Below are positions 24,644 to 34,104 of a DNA stretch of 64,000 nucleotides, in pieces. This stretch comes from Bradyrhizobium tropiciagri (GTDB lineage Bacteria > Pseudomonadota > Alphaproteobacteria > Rhizobiales > Xanthobacteraceae). The translations under genes and the position numbers were made by a program. Numbering within the stretch: position 1 is the first letter of the stretch; each line of letters starts with the position of its first letter. The stretch is taken from the NCBI RefSeq assembly GCF_001189845.1, contig NZ_LFLZ01000001.1:186001-250000 (forward strand). Direction: 5' to 3'. Below the pieces are notes generated by a model that had not been told where the DNA came from, made no database searches, and saw only the letters and a program-made list of their open reading frames with translations.

Positions 24644-26403
24644 CCGCAGGCGACAGCGATCTGCGCGTTCGGCCCGGGCGCATCCGCAATACCCGCGCGC
24701 CCCAGCCGAAGAGCTTCATCAACCAGGTGCTGCGTGCCGCGAAGAAAGCCGGACACACCTCGGGTCAGGCTATGGCTGGCAGGCGTTCTGTGGCCTATGG
24801 ACGCTCGTCGTTTGGCCGCGGCCGGCTCGCCTTTAGTCGCAGCCGGTTGTTCAGCCCGACACGGCGCGTGTTGGTGAAGGCGCGCGTGGTTCGCCACAAG
24901 GGACGAGCCTTCCGCTCAGCAGCACTGAGCGTCCATCTTTCATACCTGACGCGCGATGGCGTCACCCGGAGCAGCGAGAGGGCCGAGATGTTCGATGCCG
25001 GCAGCGACCGTGCCGACGGTACGGCATTCGCTGAACGCTGCGAGGGCGACCGCCATCATTTCCGGTTCATCGTCTCGCCCGAGGACGCCAGCGACTTGAC
25101 CGACCTTAGGGCTTTCACCCGCGACCTCGCCAAACAGATGGAGGCTGATCTTGGCACGCAGCTCGACTGGGTGGCCATCGATCACTGGAACACGGATAAC
25201 CCGCACGTCCATCTTCTCGTTCGGGGAGCCCATGAGGAGGGGGCAGATCTCGTGATCTCCCGGGACTACATCAGCCGGGGGCTGCGCTCACGCGCCGAGG
25301 AACTGGTCGCGATCGAACTGGGCCCAAAACCGGAGCATGAAATCCGCAATTCGCTGGAGAGGGAAGTCACCGCAGAGCGATGGACGCGGCTCGATCGGGA
25401 GATCCGGCTGGCGGCCGACGACACCGGCGCCATCGACCTGCGCCCCGAGAACCCCGGACCGTTCGATCCTGAAATCAGGCGCCTGATGATTGGCCGCCTT
25501 CAGCACCTCGAGAGGATGGGTCTTGCCGCATCCGCCGCGCCAGGGGAATGGATGATAGGACTCGAGGCCGAGCGTGGCTTGCGCGACCTCGGTATGCGCG
25601 GCGACATCATCAAGACCATGCACCGCGCCTTTACCGAGCGTGGGGAAGCCCGCGGCGTTTCCGACTACGTCATCGAAGGTGGACAGCCGACGTCCCAGAT
25701 CATCGGACGTTTGGTCGATCGGGGATTGCACGATGAACTAACAGGTGAGGCCTACGCCCTGATCGACGGAACAGACGGACACGCGCACCACGTCCGCTTC
25801 CGCGGAATCGAAGCCTTCGAACATGCGCCTCCGGCCGGCGGTATCGTCGAAGTCCGGCGCTTCGGTCAAGCCGGAGATCCGCGCCCCACTTTGGCGCTCG
25901 CAATTCGTTCCGATCTCGATCTCGGCGGGCAGCTGACTGCAACAGGGGCCACCTGGCTCGACCACCGGCTGGTCGAGCGATATCCGATGCCGCTCGCGAT
26001 GGGCGGCTTCGGTCGCGAGGTCCGCGATGCCATGGAAGCCCGCGCCGAGCATCTTGTGCAGGAAGGTCTGGCGCGGCGGCAGGGCCAACGCGTTATCCTG
26101 CAGCGCGACCTCCTGGACACGTTGCGGCGGCGCGAACTGAACGAGGTGGCAGCAAAAATCTCGGCCGACACCGGCCTGCCTCATGTGAACGCCGCCTCCG
26201 GGGAGCATGTGGCCGGCACGTATCGCCAGCGGATGACGCTCGCCTCGGGACGCTTCGCGATGATCGACGACAGTCTTGGCTTTCAGCTCGTGCCCTGGTC
26301 CCGCGAACTCGAAAGACGACTCGGCCAACACGTCACTGGCGTCGTGAAGGACGGCGGCGGTATCGAATGGAGTTTTGGTCGGAAGCGCGACCTCGGCCTC
26401 TAG
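24640..26403 (+). CDS. Relaxase, VirD2/TraI-like mobilisation nuclease with DUF3363 region
   Basis: Protein of 587 aa that nicks the origin of transfer and pilots the DNA strand. Residues ~75-200 form the relaxase: SVHLSYLTRDGVTR (candidate Tyr), HHFRFIVSPED and NTDNPHVHLLVRG with the metal-binding His residues. The remaining two-thirds is the DUF3363-type C-terminal region common in this family. The start at 24640 (MTAGDSDLRV) is in the ATGA overlap. The basic linker (residues 35-75) may bind DNA. No oriT could be identified by eye. Confidence 0.92.
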   Translation: MTAGDSDLRVRPGRIRNTRAPQPKSFINQVLRAAKKAGHTSGQAMAGRRSVAYGRSSFGRGRLAFSRSRLFSPTRRVLVKARVVRHKGRAFRSAALSVHLSYLTRDGVTRSSERAEMFDAGSDRADGTAFAERCEGDRHHFRFIVSPEDASDLTDLRAFTRDLAKQMEADLGTQLDWVAIDHWNTDNPHVHLLVRGAHEEGADLVISRDYISRGLRSRAEELVAIELGPKPEHEIRNSLEREVTAERWTRLDREIRLAADDTGAIDLRPENPGPFDPEIRRLMIGRLQHLERMGLAASAAPGEWMIGLEAERGLRDLGMRGDIIKTMHRAFTERGEARGVSDYVIEGGQPTSQIIGRLVDRGLHDELTGEAYALIDGTDGHAHHVRFRGIEAFEHAPPAGGIVEVRRFGQAGDPRPTLALAIRSDLDLGGQLTATGATWLDHRLVERYPMPLAMGGFGREVRDAMEARAEHLVQEGLARRQGQRVILQRDLLDTLRRRELNEVAAKISADTGLPHVNAASGEHVAGTYRQRMTLASGRFAMIDDSLGFQLVPWSRELERRLGQHVTGVVKDGGGIEWSFGRKRDLGL

Positions 26404-26439
26404 CAATCTCTCCAACTCCGTTGCGGAAGGGCGTTCGGG

Positions 26440-27897
26440 ATGTCTGGAAGCAAAATCCTCTGGGGACAGGTAATCGTTGTCGGTCTGATCGTCATGCTGG
26501 CCACCTGGGGAGCAACCGAGTGGGTGGCTTGGCGGCTCGCCTGGCAGCCGGAGCTTGGGCGGCCCTGGTTCGAACTGTTGGGCTTCAAGGTCTACTACCC
26601 GCCAATCTTTTTCTGGTGGTGGTTCGTCTATGACGCCTATGCGCCTCAGGTGTTCGTCGAAGGTGCCTTCATCGCGGCCTCGGGGACCTTCGCTTCGATC
26701 GCGGTGGCGATCGGCATGTCGGTTTGGCGGGCGCGCGAGGCCAGGAACGTCGAGACCTATGGTTCGGCGCGCTGGGCTGATACGGAAGAGGTTCGAGCGG
26801 CCGGACTTCTCGGTCCGGATGGCGTCGTGCTGGGCAAGCTCGACCGCGGCTACCTCCGGCATGACGGACCGGAGCACGTATTGTGTTTTGCACCCACCCG
26901 GTCGGGCAAAGGTGTCGGCCTCGTCGTTCCCTCGTTGCTGCTTTGGCCGGGCTCGGCCATCGTGCACGATATCAAGGGAGAGAACTGGCAACTGACAGCC
27001 GGCTTCCGCTCGCGTCATGGCCGGGTCCTCTTGTTCGACCCGACGAACCCAAAGTCCTCAGCCTACAATCCCCTTCTCGAGGTCCGGCGCGGGGAATGGG
27101 AGGTTCGCGACGTCCAGAACGTCGCCGACGTCCTGGTCGACCCCGAAGGCTCCCTCGACAAGCGGAACCATTGGGAGAAGACCAGTCATTCGCTCCTGGT
27201 CGGCGCCATTCTCCACGTCCTTTACGCTGAGGCGGACAAGACCCTGGCCGGGGTTGCCGCCTTTCTCTCCGACCCAAAGCGGCCAATCGAAGTCACGTTG
27301 AAGGCGATGATGACCATGCCACACCTTGGCGAGCAGGGCGCTCATCCCGTGGTCGCCTCGACCGCGCGCGAGCTCCTCAACAAATCGGAGAATGAACGCT
27401 CCGGCGTCCTTTCCACCGCGATGTCGTTCCTGGGGCTCTACCGTGATCCCGTCGTGGCCCGGGTGACCTCCCGGTGCGACTGGCGGATTTCCGACCTGAT
27501 CGCCGATGCCAGCCCTACGACGCTTTATCTCGTGGTGCCGCCCTCCGATATCTCACGGACCAAACCATTGATCCGCCTGGCGCTGAATCAAATCGGCCGG
27601 CGCCTGACGGAAGACCTGCACGCCCGCGACCGCCGGCATCGTGTCCTGATGATGCTCGACGAGTTCCCAGCGCTGGGGCGGCTTGATTTCTTCGAATCCG
27701 CGCTCGCCTTCATGGCGGGGTACGGCATCAAGAGTTTCCTGATCGCGCAATCGCTCAATCAGATCGAGAAGGCTTATGGGCCCAACAATGCCATTCTCGA
27801 CAACTGCCACGTCCGCGTCAGCTTCGCGACCAACGACGAGCGGACCGCCAAGCGGGTATCCGACGCGCTGGGCACGGCAACGGAGATCTGGCGATGA
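26440..27897 (+). CDS. traG: Conjugal coupling protein TraG, N-terminal major part (frameshifted)
   Basis: VirD4-type coupling ATPase that delivers the relaxosome to the Trb channel. Two membrane helices (residues ~8-26 and ~70-95) precede the ATPase core with Walker A APTRSGKGVGLVVPS and Walker B VLMMLDEFPALGR. TraG is normally about 650 aa, but here the frame ends at 485 (ALGTATEIWR, stop). The next frame continues the same protein (MKNYAGHRLNPW), so one base is missing near 27888. The premature TGA sits in an ATGA shared with the downstream ATG at 27894. It could be a decayed gene, a sequencing error or two coupled polypeptides. Confidence 0.88.
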   Translation: MSGSKILWGQVIVVGLIVMLATWGATEWVAWRLAWQPELGRPWFELLGFKVYYPPIFFWWWFVYDAYAPQVFVEGAFIAASGTFASIAVAIGMSVWRAREARNVETYGSARWADTEEVRAAGLLGPDGVVLGKLDRGYLRHDGPEHVLCFAPTRSGKGVGLVVPSLLLWPGSAIVHDIKGENWQLTAGFRSRHGRVLLFDPTNPKSSAYNPLLEVRRGEWEVRDVQNVADVLVDPEGSLDKRNHWEKTSHSLLVGAILHVLYAEADKTLAGVAAFLSDPKRPIEVTLKAMMTMPHLGEQGAHPVVASTARELLNKSENERSGVLSTAMSFLGLYRDPVVARVTSRCDWRISDLIADASPTTLYLVVPPSDISRTKPLIRLALNQIGRRLTEDLHARDRRHRVLMMLDEFPALGRLDFFESALAFMAGYGIKSFLIAQSLNQIEKAYGPNNAILDNCHVRVSFATNDERTAKRVSDALGTATEIWR

Positions 27898-28427
27898 AGA
27901 ACTATGCCGGGCACAGGCTGAACCCATGGCTGGGGCATCTCATGGTCTCACGACAGGAAACTGCGAGACCACTGCTCACCCCCGGTGAAGTGATGCAGCT
28001 TCCGCCGACGGACGAGATCGTCATGGTGGCGGGCGCGCCGCCGATTCGGGCGAAGAAGGTGCGCTACTATGAGGATCAGCGGTTTACCGAGCGGATCTTG
28101 CCGCCGCCCGACCCGGCGTCGTCTGGTCGATCATCGCGAGCGGACGGATGGTCAACGCTTGAAACGCCGAATCCGGCGACTGGTCCGACCGACAAAAAGG
28201 AGCATACAGGGGAAGACGCGGCGAACAGCGGCCTCCGCCGCGAGCCCGAACTCCCCGACCACGTCGCGATCGTCAAGGAGACCACCGAGCCGACGCCAGC
28301 CGAGGAATTTGCCGCCGTTCTTGACGACGACGAGGATGCGGTCCGCCAGTCTCGACTTATGCGTCAGCGGATGCGCGGCGTCGCGCGTCAGGTCGCCATG
28401 GACCCGAATGACGGTATGGAGCTCTGA
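27894..28427 (+). CDS. traG: TraG C-terminal fragment
   Basis: An open frame of 177 aa that completes TraG: MKNYAGHRLNPWLGHLMVSR, then ETARPLLTPGEVMQLPPTDE and KKVRYYEDQRFTERILPPPD, followed by a polar acidic tail. In intact TraG this continues directly from GTATEMRA. The ATG at 27894 overlaps the TGA of the upstream frame, so re-initiation is possible. As an independent protein it would lack any ATP-binding site. Confidence 0.75.
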   Translation: MKNYAGHRLNPWLGHLMVSRQETARPLLTPGEVMQLPPTDEIVMVAGAPPIRAKKVRYYEDQRFTERILPPPDPASSGRSSRADGWSTLETPNPATGPTDKKEHTGEDAANSGLRREPELPDHVAIVKETTEPTPAEEFAAVLDDDEDAVRQSRLMRQRMRGVARQVAMDPNDGMEL

Positions 28428-28433
28428 GGCGAT

Positions 28434-28856
28434 ATGCGCGACCGGATGAACGTATACTTTCCCCCGGAGCTTTTGAAACAGATCTCGGAGCTCGCCGATC
28501 GAAGAAAGCTTTCCCGGTCTGCAATCATTGAAGCGGCAGTCGCTTCATTTCTGTCACCAGACGGAGCGGACAGGCGGGAGGCAGCGTTCACCCGTCGCCT
28601 CGATCGGCTGTCGCGTCAGGTGCAGAGGCTGGAGCGTGACGTTGGTTTGACGGCCGAGACTTTGGCCCTCTTCATCCGCTTCTGGCTGACGATCACCCCA
28701 CCATTGCCGAACGATGCGCAGGCGGCCGCGCAGGCAAAGGGCAGGGAGCGCTTTGACGGATTTGTCGAGGCGCTCGGGCGCCGTTTGCAAAAGGGGCAAA
28801 GCTTTCTGCGAGAAATTCCGGAAGATATCGGCCGCGTAGAGCCGGGTGAGACCTGA
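28434..28856 (+). CDS. CopG/ribbon-helix-helix regulator
   Basis: Protein of 140 aa whose first ~45 residues are a ribbon-helix-helix (MNVYFPPELLKQISELADRR, then KLSRSAIIEAAVASFL). The rest is a helical extension with a hydrophobic stretch (TLALFIRFWLTITPPLP). It sits between traG and trbB in nearly all clusters of this type and probably controls trb transcription. It begins 6 bases after traG. Confidence 0.9.
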   Translation: MRDRMNVYFPPELLKQISELADRRKLSRSAIIEAAVASFLSPDGADRREAAFTRRLDRLSRQVQRLERDVGLTAETLALFIRFWLTITPPLPNDAQAAAQAKGRERFDGFVEALGRRLQKGQSFLREIPEDIGRVEPGET

Positions 28857-29011
28857 TCGGGTTCTGCAGACAAACTATCTCGCCGATCCTTTCTCTTTCT
28901 ACGCCGGTCTACGATCACCGAAACCGCTTGTTGCGCCAGGTCCATTGGTGCCTTTTCTAATCAATCCCATCTGAGGGCCTCTGTGGACGCCTTCATTCGG
29001 TGGGGGCGACG
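28857..29011 (+). promoter_or_regulatory. Leader region of the trb operon
   Basis: A 155-base gap inside an otherwise tightly packed operon, where clusters of this type normally have overlapping genes. It contains an imperfect inverted repeat GCGCCA...TGGTGC (28934-28952) and a GGTGGGGG ribosome site before GTG 29012. It could hold a separate trb promoter bound by the CopG or LuxR protein. Confidence 0.35.
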
Positions 29012-29974
29012 GTGGCAATCCATTCCTTTCAATCGGAAGCGAATTCGCGTGGCGCGCGTATGTTGCGTAGCGCGCTTGGTACGGCGATTGCCGGCTATCT
29101 CGAAGATGAATCAATCATCGAGGTAATGCTCAACCCGGATGGGCGGTTGTGGATCGACCGGTTGTCGAGTGGCCTGACTGATACAGGTGAAACTCTGTCA
29201 GCGGCGGACGGCGAGCGTATCGTTCGCCTGGTCGCGCATCATGTAGGCGCCGAGGTGCATGCCGGCGCGCCGCGGGTTTCGGCCGAACTGCCCGGGACCG
29301 GCGAGCGCTTCGAAGGTCTCTTGCCGCCGGTCGTTGCAGCCCCTGCTTTCGCGATCCGCAAGCCCGCGGTCGCCGTGTTTACGCTCGACGACTACGCCGC
29401 CAAGGGGATCATGACCGCGGAGCAGGCCAGGATCCTGAAGAGCGCCGTCGCCGCTCGCAAGAACATCCTCGTCGCCGGCGGGACTTCGACTGGCAAGACA
29501 ACGTTGACGAATGCGCTCTTGGCCGAGGTCGCAAAGACCTCCGATCGCGTCGTGCTGATCGAGGATACCCGCGAACTTCAGTGTAAGGCGCCCAATCTTG
29601 TAGCGCTGCGAACAAAAGACGGTGTGGCCACACTGTCGGATCTTGTCCGCTCCTCCCTGCGACTGCGCCCTGATCGCATTCCCGTCGGCGAGGTTCGCGG
29701 TGCCGAAGCACTCGACCTGCTCAAGGCCTGGGGCACCGGTCACCCCGGCGGCATCGGGACCATTCATGCTGGCACCGCGCTCGGCGCGCTGCGGCGGCTC
29801 GAGCAACTCATCCAGGAAGCTGTCATCACTGTTCCGCGCGCACTCATTGCCGAGACTATCAACCTCGTCGCGGTTCTTGCGGGTCGGGGGGCCGATCGCC
29901 GCCTCGTCGAGCTCGCCACCGTCTCAGGCATTGGGGCCGCCGGCGACTACAGCCTTTCATCAGCAGGAGACTGA
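29012..29974 (+). CDS. trbB: Conjugal transfer ATPase TrbB (VirB11 family)
   Basis: Hexameric cytoplasmic traffic ATPase of about 320 aa. Visible motifs are the Walker [16 protein letters not shown], the Asp box [12 protein letters not shown], and Walker B/His box [20 protein letters not shown] then [14 protein letters not shown]. The start is uncertain: GTG 29012 has a suitable ribosome site, while ATG 29060 ([14 protein letters not shown]) begins where the conserved part starts. First of the trb genes proper. Confidence 0.95.
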   Translation: MAIHSFQSEANSRGARMLRSALGTAIAGYLEDESIIEVMLNPDGRLWIDRLSSGLTDTGETLSAADGERIVRLVAHHVGAEVHAGAPRVSAELPGTGERFEGLLPPVVAAPAFAIRKPAVAVFTLDDYAAKGIMTAEQARILKSAVAARKNILVAGGTSTGKTTLTNALLAEVAKTSDRVVLIEDTRELQCKAPNLVALRTKDGVATLSDLVRSSLRLRPDRIPVGEVRGAEALDLLKAWGTGHPGGIGTIHAGTALGALRRLEQLIQEAVITVPRALIAETINLVAVLAGRGADRRLVELATVSGIGAAGDYSLSSAGD

Positions 29975-29975
29975 C

Positions 29976-30302
29976 ATGCGTTTGGACTCTCGTTTTCTTC
30001 GGCAAGCCGCATCACTCGCTGCCTCCGGTTTGTTTCTCTTGATGACGTCGTCAGCATGGGCGGCTGGCTCGAACATGCCGTGGGAACAGCCGCTCAATCA
30101 GATCCTGCAATCGGTCGAGGGGCCGGTCGCTAAAATCATCGCTGTCATCATCATCGTCGTCACCGGACTGACGCTCGCGTTCGGGGACTCGTCCGGTGGT
30201 TTCCGCAGGTTGATCCAGATCGTGTTTGGTCTGTCGATTGCGTTTGCCGCCTCGAGTTTCTTCCTGTCGTTCTTCTCCTTTGGCGGCGGCGTGGTGATCT
30301 GA
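29976..30302 (+). CDS. trbC: Pilin subunit TrbC
   Basis: A 108-aa prepilin with a signal peptide (residues 1-30, ending SSAWAAG) and two further membrane helices (~48-68 and ~78-105), the standard TrbC/VirB2 layout. In RP4 the mature protein is cyclised by TraF. Starts 1 base after the trbB stop and overlaps trbD by one base. Confidence 0.92.
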   Translation: MRLDSRFLRQAASLAASGLFLLMTSSAWAAGSNMPWEQPLNQILQSVEGPVAKIIAVIIIVVTGLTLAFGDSSGGFRRLIQIVFGLSIAFAASSFFLSFFSFGGGVVI

Positions 30303-30565
30303 TGGATGAACCAGTCGCAGGTTTTGTCGTGCCCGTTCACCGCGCACTCACTGAGCCAATTCTGATGGGCGGCGCGCCGCGGTCGGTCGCGATCGTGAAC
30401 GGCACGCTTGCGGCGGCCCTTGGGCTTGGACTGCGGATGTGGATCGCGGGTCTCGTCCTCTGGTTCATCGGCCACATGGCCGCCGTCTGGGCCGCCAGGC
30501 GCGATCCCGCCTTCGTCGATGTCGTGCGCCGACACCTGCGCATTCCCGGCCATCTTAACGCCTGA
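30302..30565 (+). CDS. trbD: Conjugal transfer protein TrbD (VirB3-like)
   Basis: An 87-aa inner-membrane protein: VVPVHRALTEPILMGGAPRS then two adjacent membrane helices (~30-62), and a C-terminal RRHLRIPGHL. It works with the TrbE ATPase at the base of the transfer channel. The ATG overlaps the trbC stop. Confidence 0.92.
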   Translation: MDEPVAGFVVPVHRALTEPILMGGAPRSVAIVNGTLAAALGLGLRMWIAGLVLWFIGHMAAVWAARRDPAFVDVVRRHLRIPGHLNA

Positions 30566-30575
30566 GCTCTCTGTC

Positions 30576-33017
30576 ATGATGAACCTTGCCGAATACCGCC
30601 ATTCCAACGCGCGCCTCGCCGACTTCCTGCCCTGGGCGGCCCTGGTCGACAAGGGCATCATCCTGAACAAGGACGGTTCATTCCAGCGGACGGCAAAGTT
30701 CCGGGGACCTGACCTCGACAGCGCAGTGCCGGCTGAACTGGTCGCCGTTGCCGGCCGACTGAACAACGCCTTGCGCCGACTTGGATCAGGCTGGGCCGTA
30801 TTCGTTGAGGCGCAGCGCCATTTTGCGGGCGCCTACCCGACGGACATCTTTCCGGATGTCGCATCCGCACTGGTCGACGCCGAGCGCAGAGCTCAGTTCG
30901 AGGAGGCCGGCGCCCACTATGAGTCCAGCTATTTCCTGACCTTCCTCTACCTGCCGCCGGAGGAAGGGGCCGCGAGGGCAGAGCGATTGCTCTATGAGGG
31001 CCGCGATCGCACCGCTGGAGCGGACGCGCGCGAGGTGCTCCGCGGGTTTGTCGATCAAACCAACCGCGTGCTGCAACTCGTAGAAGGGTTCATGCCTGAA
31101 TGCGCCTGGCTCGATGATCAGGACACGCTGACCTATCTGCATTCGACGATCTCGACCAAGCGTCATCGCGTTCGGGTGCCAGAAATTCCAATCTACATTG
31201 ACGCGCTGTTGGCTGACCAGCCGCTGACCGGCGGGCTCGAGCCGATGCTGGGTTCAGCAAACGTCCGGGTTTTGACGATTGTCGGCTTTCCGGGCGCGAC
31301 GACGCCGGGAATTCTGGACGATCTGAATCGCCTGGCATTCTCATATCGCTGGTCGACCCGCGCGATCATGCTCGACAAAACAGATGCCACCAAGCTGCTG
31401 ACCAGGATTCGCCGGCAGTGGTTCGCCAAGAGAAAATCCATCGGCGCAATTCTCAAGGAGGTCATGACCAACGAGGTGTCGACGTTGCTCGATACCGACG
31501 CCCACAACAAGGCGATGGACGCCGACGCTGCGCTGCAGGAACTGGGGGCGGACCAGGCCGGACAGGCCTTTGTCACTGCGACCGTCACCGTGTGGGACGT
31601 CGATCCCAACGCTGCCGACGAAAAGCTCCGCCTGGTCGAGAAGGTTATCCAGGGCCGCGATTTCACCTGCATGATCGAGACGGTGAACGCCGTCGAAGCC
31701 TGGCTAGGCAGTCTGCCCGGGCACGTTTACGCCAACGTGCGGCAGCCACCGGTTTCGACCCTCAACCTCGCCCACATGCTTCCGATGTCGGCCGTATGGG
31801 CGGGCGAGGCGAGGGATCTGCACTTCAAGGGGCCGCCGCTTCTGTTTGGCAAGACCGAGGGGTCGACCCCGTTCCGGTTCTCGCTCCACGTCGGGGATGT
31901 CGGTCATACCCTGGTGGTGGGACCGACGGGCGCCGGCAAATCGGTCCTGCTCGCACTGATGGCGCTTCAGTTCCGCCGTTATCCCAACTCTCAAGTCTTC
32001 GCCTTCGATTTTGGCGGTTCGATCCGTGCGGCTGCGCTCGCCATGGGCGGCGACTGGCACGATCTCGGCGGCGCATTGTCCGACGAACGCGACCGAGCCG
32101 TTGCATTGCAGCCGCTGGCCTGGATCGAGGATTCGGCGGAGCGCGGATGGGCCACGGAATGGATCGGCGCGATCCTGGCGCGGGAAAAGGTCGAGATCAC
32201 ACCGGAGGTCAAGGATCATCTGTGGTCGGCGCTGACGTCTCTCGCCTCGGCGCCAATGCAGGAACGCACCCTGACCGGCCTGTCAGTTCTACTGCAATCG
32301 AACCCCCTGAAACGTGCCTTGCAACCCTATTGTCTGGGCGGTCCGTCCGGGCGTCTGCTTGATGCCGAATTCGAACGACTTGGCGAAGCGTCGGTCCAGG
32401 CGTTTGAGACCGAAGGGTTGATCGGGACGAGCGCAGCGCCTGCCGTGCTGGCGTACCTCTTTCATCGTATCGGGGACCGCCTCGACGGCCGGCCGACCCT
32501 CCTCATCGTCGATGAAGGCTGGCTTGCCCTGGAAGACGAGGATTTTGCCGGCCAGCTTCGCGAATGGCTGAAGACGCTTCGCAAGAAGAACGCGTCCGTG
32601 ATTTTCGCGACCCAGTCACTTTCGGACATCGACGGCTCCGCGATCGCACCGGCGATCATCGAAAGCTGCCCAACACGCCTCTTGCTGCCGAACGAACGGG
32701 CGGTCGAACCGCAGATCACGGCGATCTACCGTCGCTTCGGGCTCAATGACCGTCAGATCGAGCTTCTGAGCCGGGCAACACCAAAGCGCGACTACTACTG
32801 CCAGTCCCGCCGCGGCAATCGAATGTTCGAGCTTGGCCTTGGTGAGGTTGCACTCGCATTCACCGCAGCCTCGTCCAAGACAGACCAGGCTACCATCGCG
32901 CAGCTGCTCGCAGAACATGGACCTGACGGCTTCGTGCCGGCCTGGCTCCAGCACCGTGGTGTCGCCTGGGCCACCGACCTGATCCCCAATCTCAACAATC
33001 TGGAGAAATCGCTATGA
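30576..33017 (+). CDS. trbE: Conjugal transfer ATPase TrbE (VirB4 family)
   Basis: Large ATPase of 813 aa that energises pilus assembly and DNA transfer. The start is ATG 30576 (MMNLAEYRHSNARLADFLPW); the open frame extends further left only inside trbD. Walker A is VVGPTGAGKSVLLAL (~450), Walker B is LLIVDEGWLALED (~645), and the FATQSLSDI motif follows. The length is normal and no motif is damaged. The stop overlaps the trbJ ATG by 4 bases. Confidence 0.96.
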   Translation: MMNLAEYRHSNARLADFLPWAALVDKGIILNKDGSFQRTAKFRGPDLDSAVPAELVAVAGRLNNALRRLGSGWAVFVEAQRHFAGAYPTDIFPDVASALVDAERRAQFEEAGAHYESSYFLTFLYLPPEEGAARAERLLYEGRDRTAGADAREVLRGFVDQTNRVLQLVEGFMPECAWLDDQDTLTYLHSTISTKRHRVRVPEIPIYIDALLADQPLTGGLEPMLGSANVRVLTIVGFPGATTPGILDDLNRLAFSYRWSTRAIMLDKTDATKLLTRIRRQWFAKRKSIGAILKEVMTNEVSTLLDTDAHNKAMDADAALQELGADQAGQAFVTATVTVWDVDPNAADEKLRLVEKVIQGRDFTCMIETVNAVEAWLGSLPGHVYANVRQPPVSTLNLAHMLPMSAVWAGEARDLHFKGPPLLFGKTEGSTPFRFSLHVGDVGHTLVVGPTGAGKSVLLALMALQFRRYPNSQVFAFDFGGSIRAAALAMGGDWHDLGGALSDERDRAVALQPLAWIEDSAERGWATEWIGAILAREKVEITPEVKDHLWSALTSLASAPMQERTLTGLSVLLQSNPLKRALQPYCLGGPSGRLLDAEFERLGEASVQAFETEGLIGTSAAPAVLAYLFHRIGDRLDGRPTLLIVDEGWLALEDEDFAGQLREWLKTLRKKNASVIFATQSLSDIDGSAIAPAIIESCPTRLLLPNERAVEPQITAIYRRFGLNDRQIELLSRATPKRDYYCQSRRGNRMFELGLGEVALAFTAASSKTDQATIAQLLAEHGPDGFVPAWLQHRGVAWATDLIPNLNNLEKSL

Positions 33018-33742
33018 GGCGTCCTGGCCTATTGGTGGCCGCCGGCACCATCGCGCTGGTGCTTGGTGTCGTGGTGCCCGCACGGGCGCTGATCGTCTTT
33101 GATCCCAACAACTACGTCCAGAACGTCCTGACCGCCGCGCGGGAGCTCCAGCAGATCAACAACCAGATCACCTCGTTGCAGAACGAGGCGCAGATGCTGA
33201 TCAATCAGGCAAGGAATCTGGCAAATCTGCCGTATTCATCGCTACAGCAGCTGCAATCCTCGATCCAGCGGACCCAGCAATTGCTGGCCCAGGCCCAGCG
33301 CATCGCCTACGACGTCCAGCAAATTGATCGCGCCTTCTCGACGAGCTATGCGCCAGCTATCAGCAGCCAGTCGAACCAGTTGCTGATCTCTAACGCTCAA
33401 TCGCGGTGGCAGAACTCCTATGCCGCGACGCAAGACGCACTCCGGGTTCAGGCCGGCATCGTTGGCAACCTCGATACCAATCGCATCCAGACGTCAGCAC
33501 TCGTAACGTCAAGCCAGGGCGCCAGCGGTGCCTTGCAGGCAACGCAGGCCGGCAACCAGATTCTCGCGTTGAGCGCGCAGCAGCTTGCCGACCTCACCGC
33601 GGTCGTGACCGCACAGGGCAGGGCACAGAGCCTTGAAGCGGCGCAGCGCGCTGCGGCCCAGGATCAGGGCCGAGAACAGCTCCGACGGTTTTTGACACCG
33701 GGGCAGGGCTATCAATCCCAGGACGTGCGGATGTTCCACTAA
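33014..33742 (+). CDS. trbJ: Conjugal transfer protein TrbJ (VirB5-like)
   Basis: Periplasmic protein of 242 aa with a signal peptide (residues 1-26, ending VPARA) and a long Gln- and Asn-rich coiled coil (ELQQINNQITSLQNEAQMLI), the TrbJ pattern. VirB5-type proteins form the pilus tip. The C-terminal segment is REQLRRFLTPGQGYQ. Its stop overlaps the next ATG (TAATG). Confidence 0.94.
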   Translation: MRRPGLLVAAGTIALVLGVVVPARALIVFDPNNYVQNVLTAARELQQINNQITSLQNEAQMLINQARNLANLPYSSLQQLQSSIQRTQQLLAQAQRIAYDVQQIDRAFSTSYAPAISSQSNQLLISNAQSRWQNSYAATQDALRVQAGIVGNLDTNRIQTSALVTSSQGASGALQATQAGNQILALSAQQLADLTAVVTAQGRAQSLEAAQRAAAQDQGREQLRRFLTPGQGYQSQDVRMFH

Positions 33743-34104
33743 TGACTGATGTCAGGGCATTCAAGGCGTCGCTGCTTACGACAATTGGCGTATTGGTCGT
33801 TGCAGCCTGCACCATTCAGCTTCGTGGTGGAGACGATACTCCGCGGCCACCGAAGGCGGAGCAGACGACAGGTAGCTCTGACCTCGCACGCTGCCGCAGC
33901 GTCACGGCGGAGGAAGCGGCAGGTTATCAGCATTGCAAGCAAGTTTGGGCCGAAAACCGCCGTCGCTTTTTTGGCAAGAAAGATGGTGCCGCAGTTCGCG
34001 GCGACGATGATTCCGCCGCCGGCGTGGCGCCCGCTCCAAAGGATCAGAGCCGCATCTCGCAGGGATATCCGCCCCTGGCGATACCTGAGGAGAGCAAGCC
34101 ATGA
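33742..34104 (+). CDS. trbK: Putative entry exclusion lipoprotein TrbK-alt
   Basis: A 120-aa lipoprotein: the hydrophobic N-terminus ends in a lipobox (LVVAAC, Cys about 23). The middle holds ARCRSVTAEEAAGYQHCKQV WAENRRRFFG, split here at residue 20, which is typical of TrbK-alt proteins. It would block redundant conjugation into a cell already carrying the element. It overlaps both neighbours. Confidence 0.87.
   Translation: MTDVRAFKASLLTTIGVLVVAACTIQLRGGDDTPRPPKAEQTTGSSDLARCRSVTAEEAAGYQHCKQVWAENRRRFFGKKDGAAVRGDDDSAAGVAPAPKDQSRISQGYPPLAIPEESKP

Noticed and set aside
25738..27018. 426-aa open frame on the minus strand
   Set aside because: It is antisense to the relaxase and traG genes, which have clear family motifs.
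30408..30575. N-terminal extension of TrbE from 30408
   Set aside because: It lies inside trbD in another frame; TrbE begins with the conserved MMNLAEYRH at 30576.
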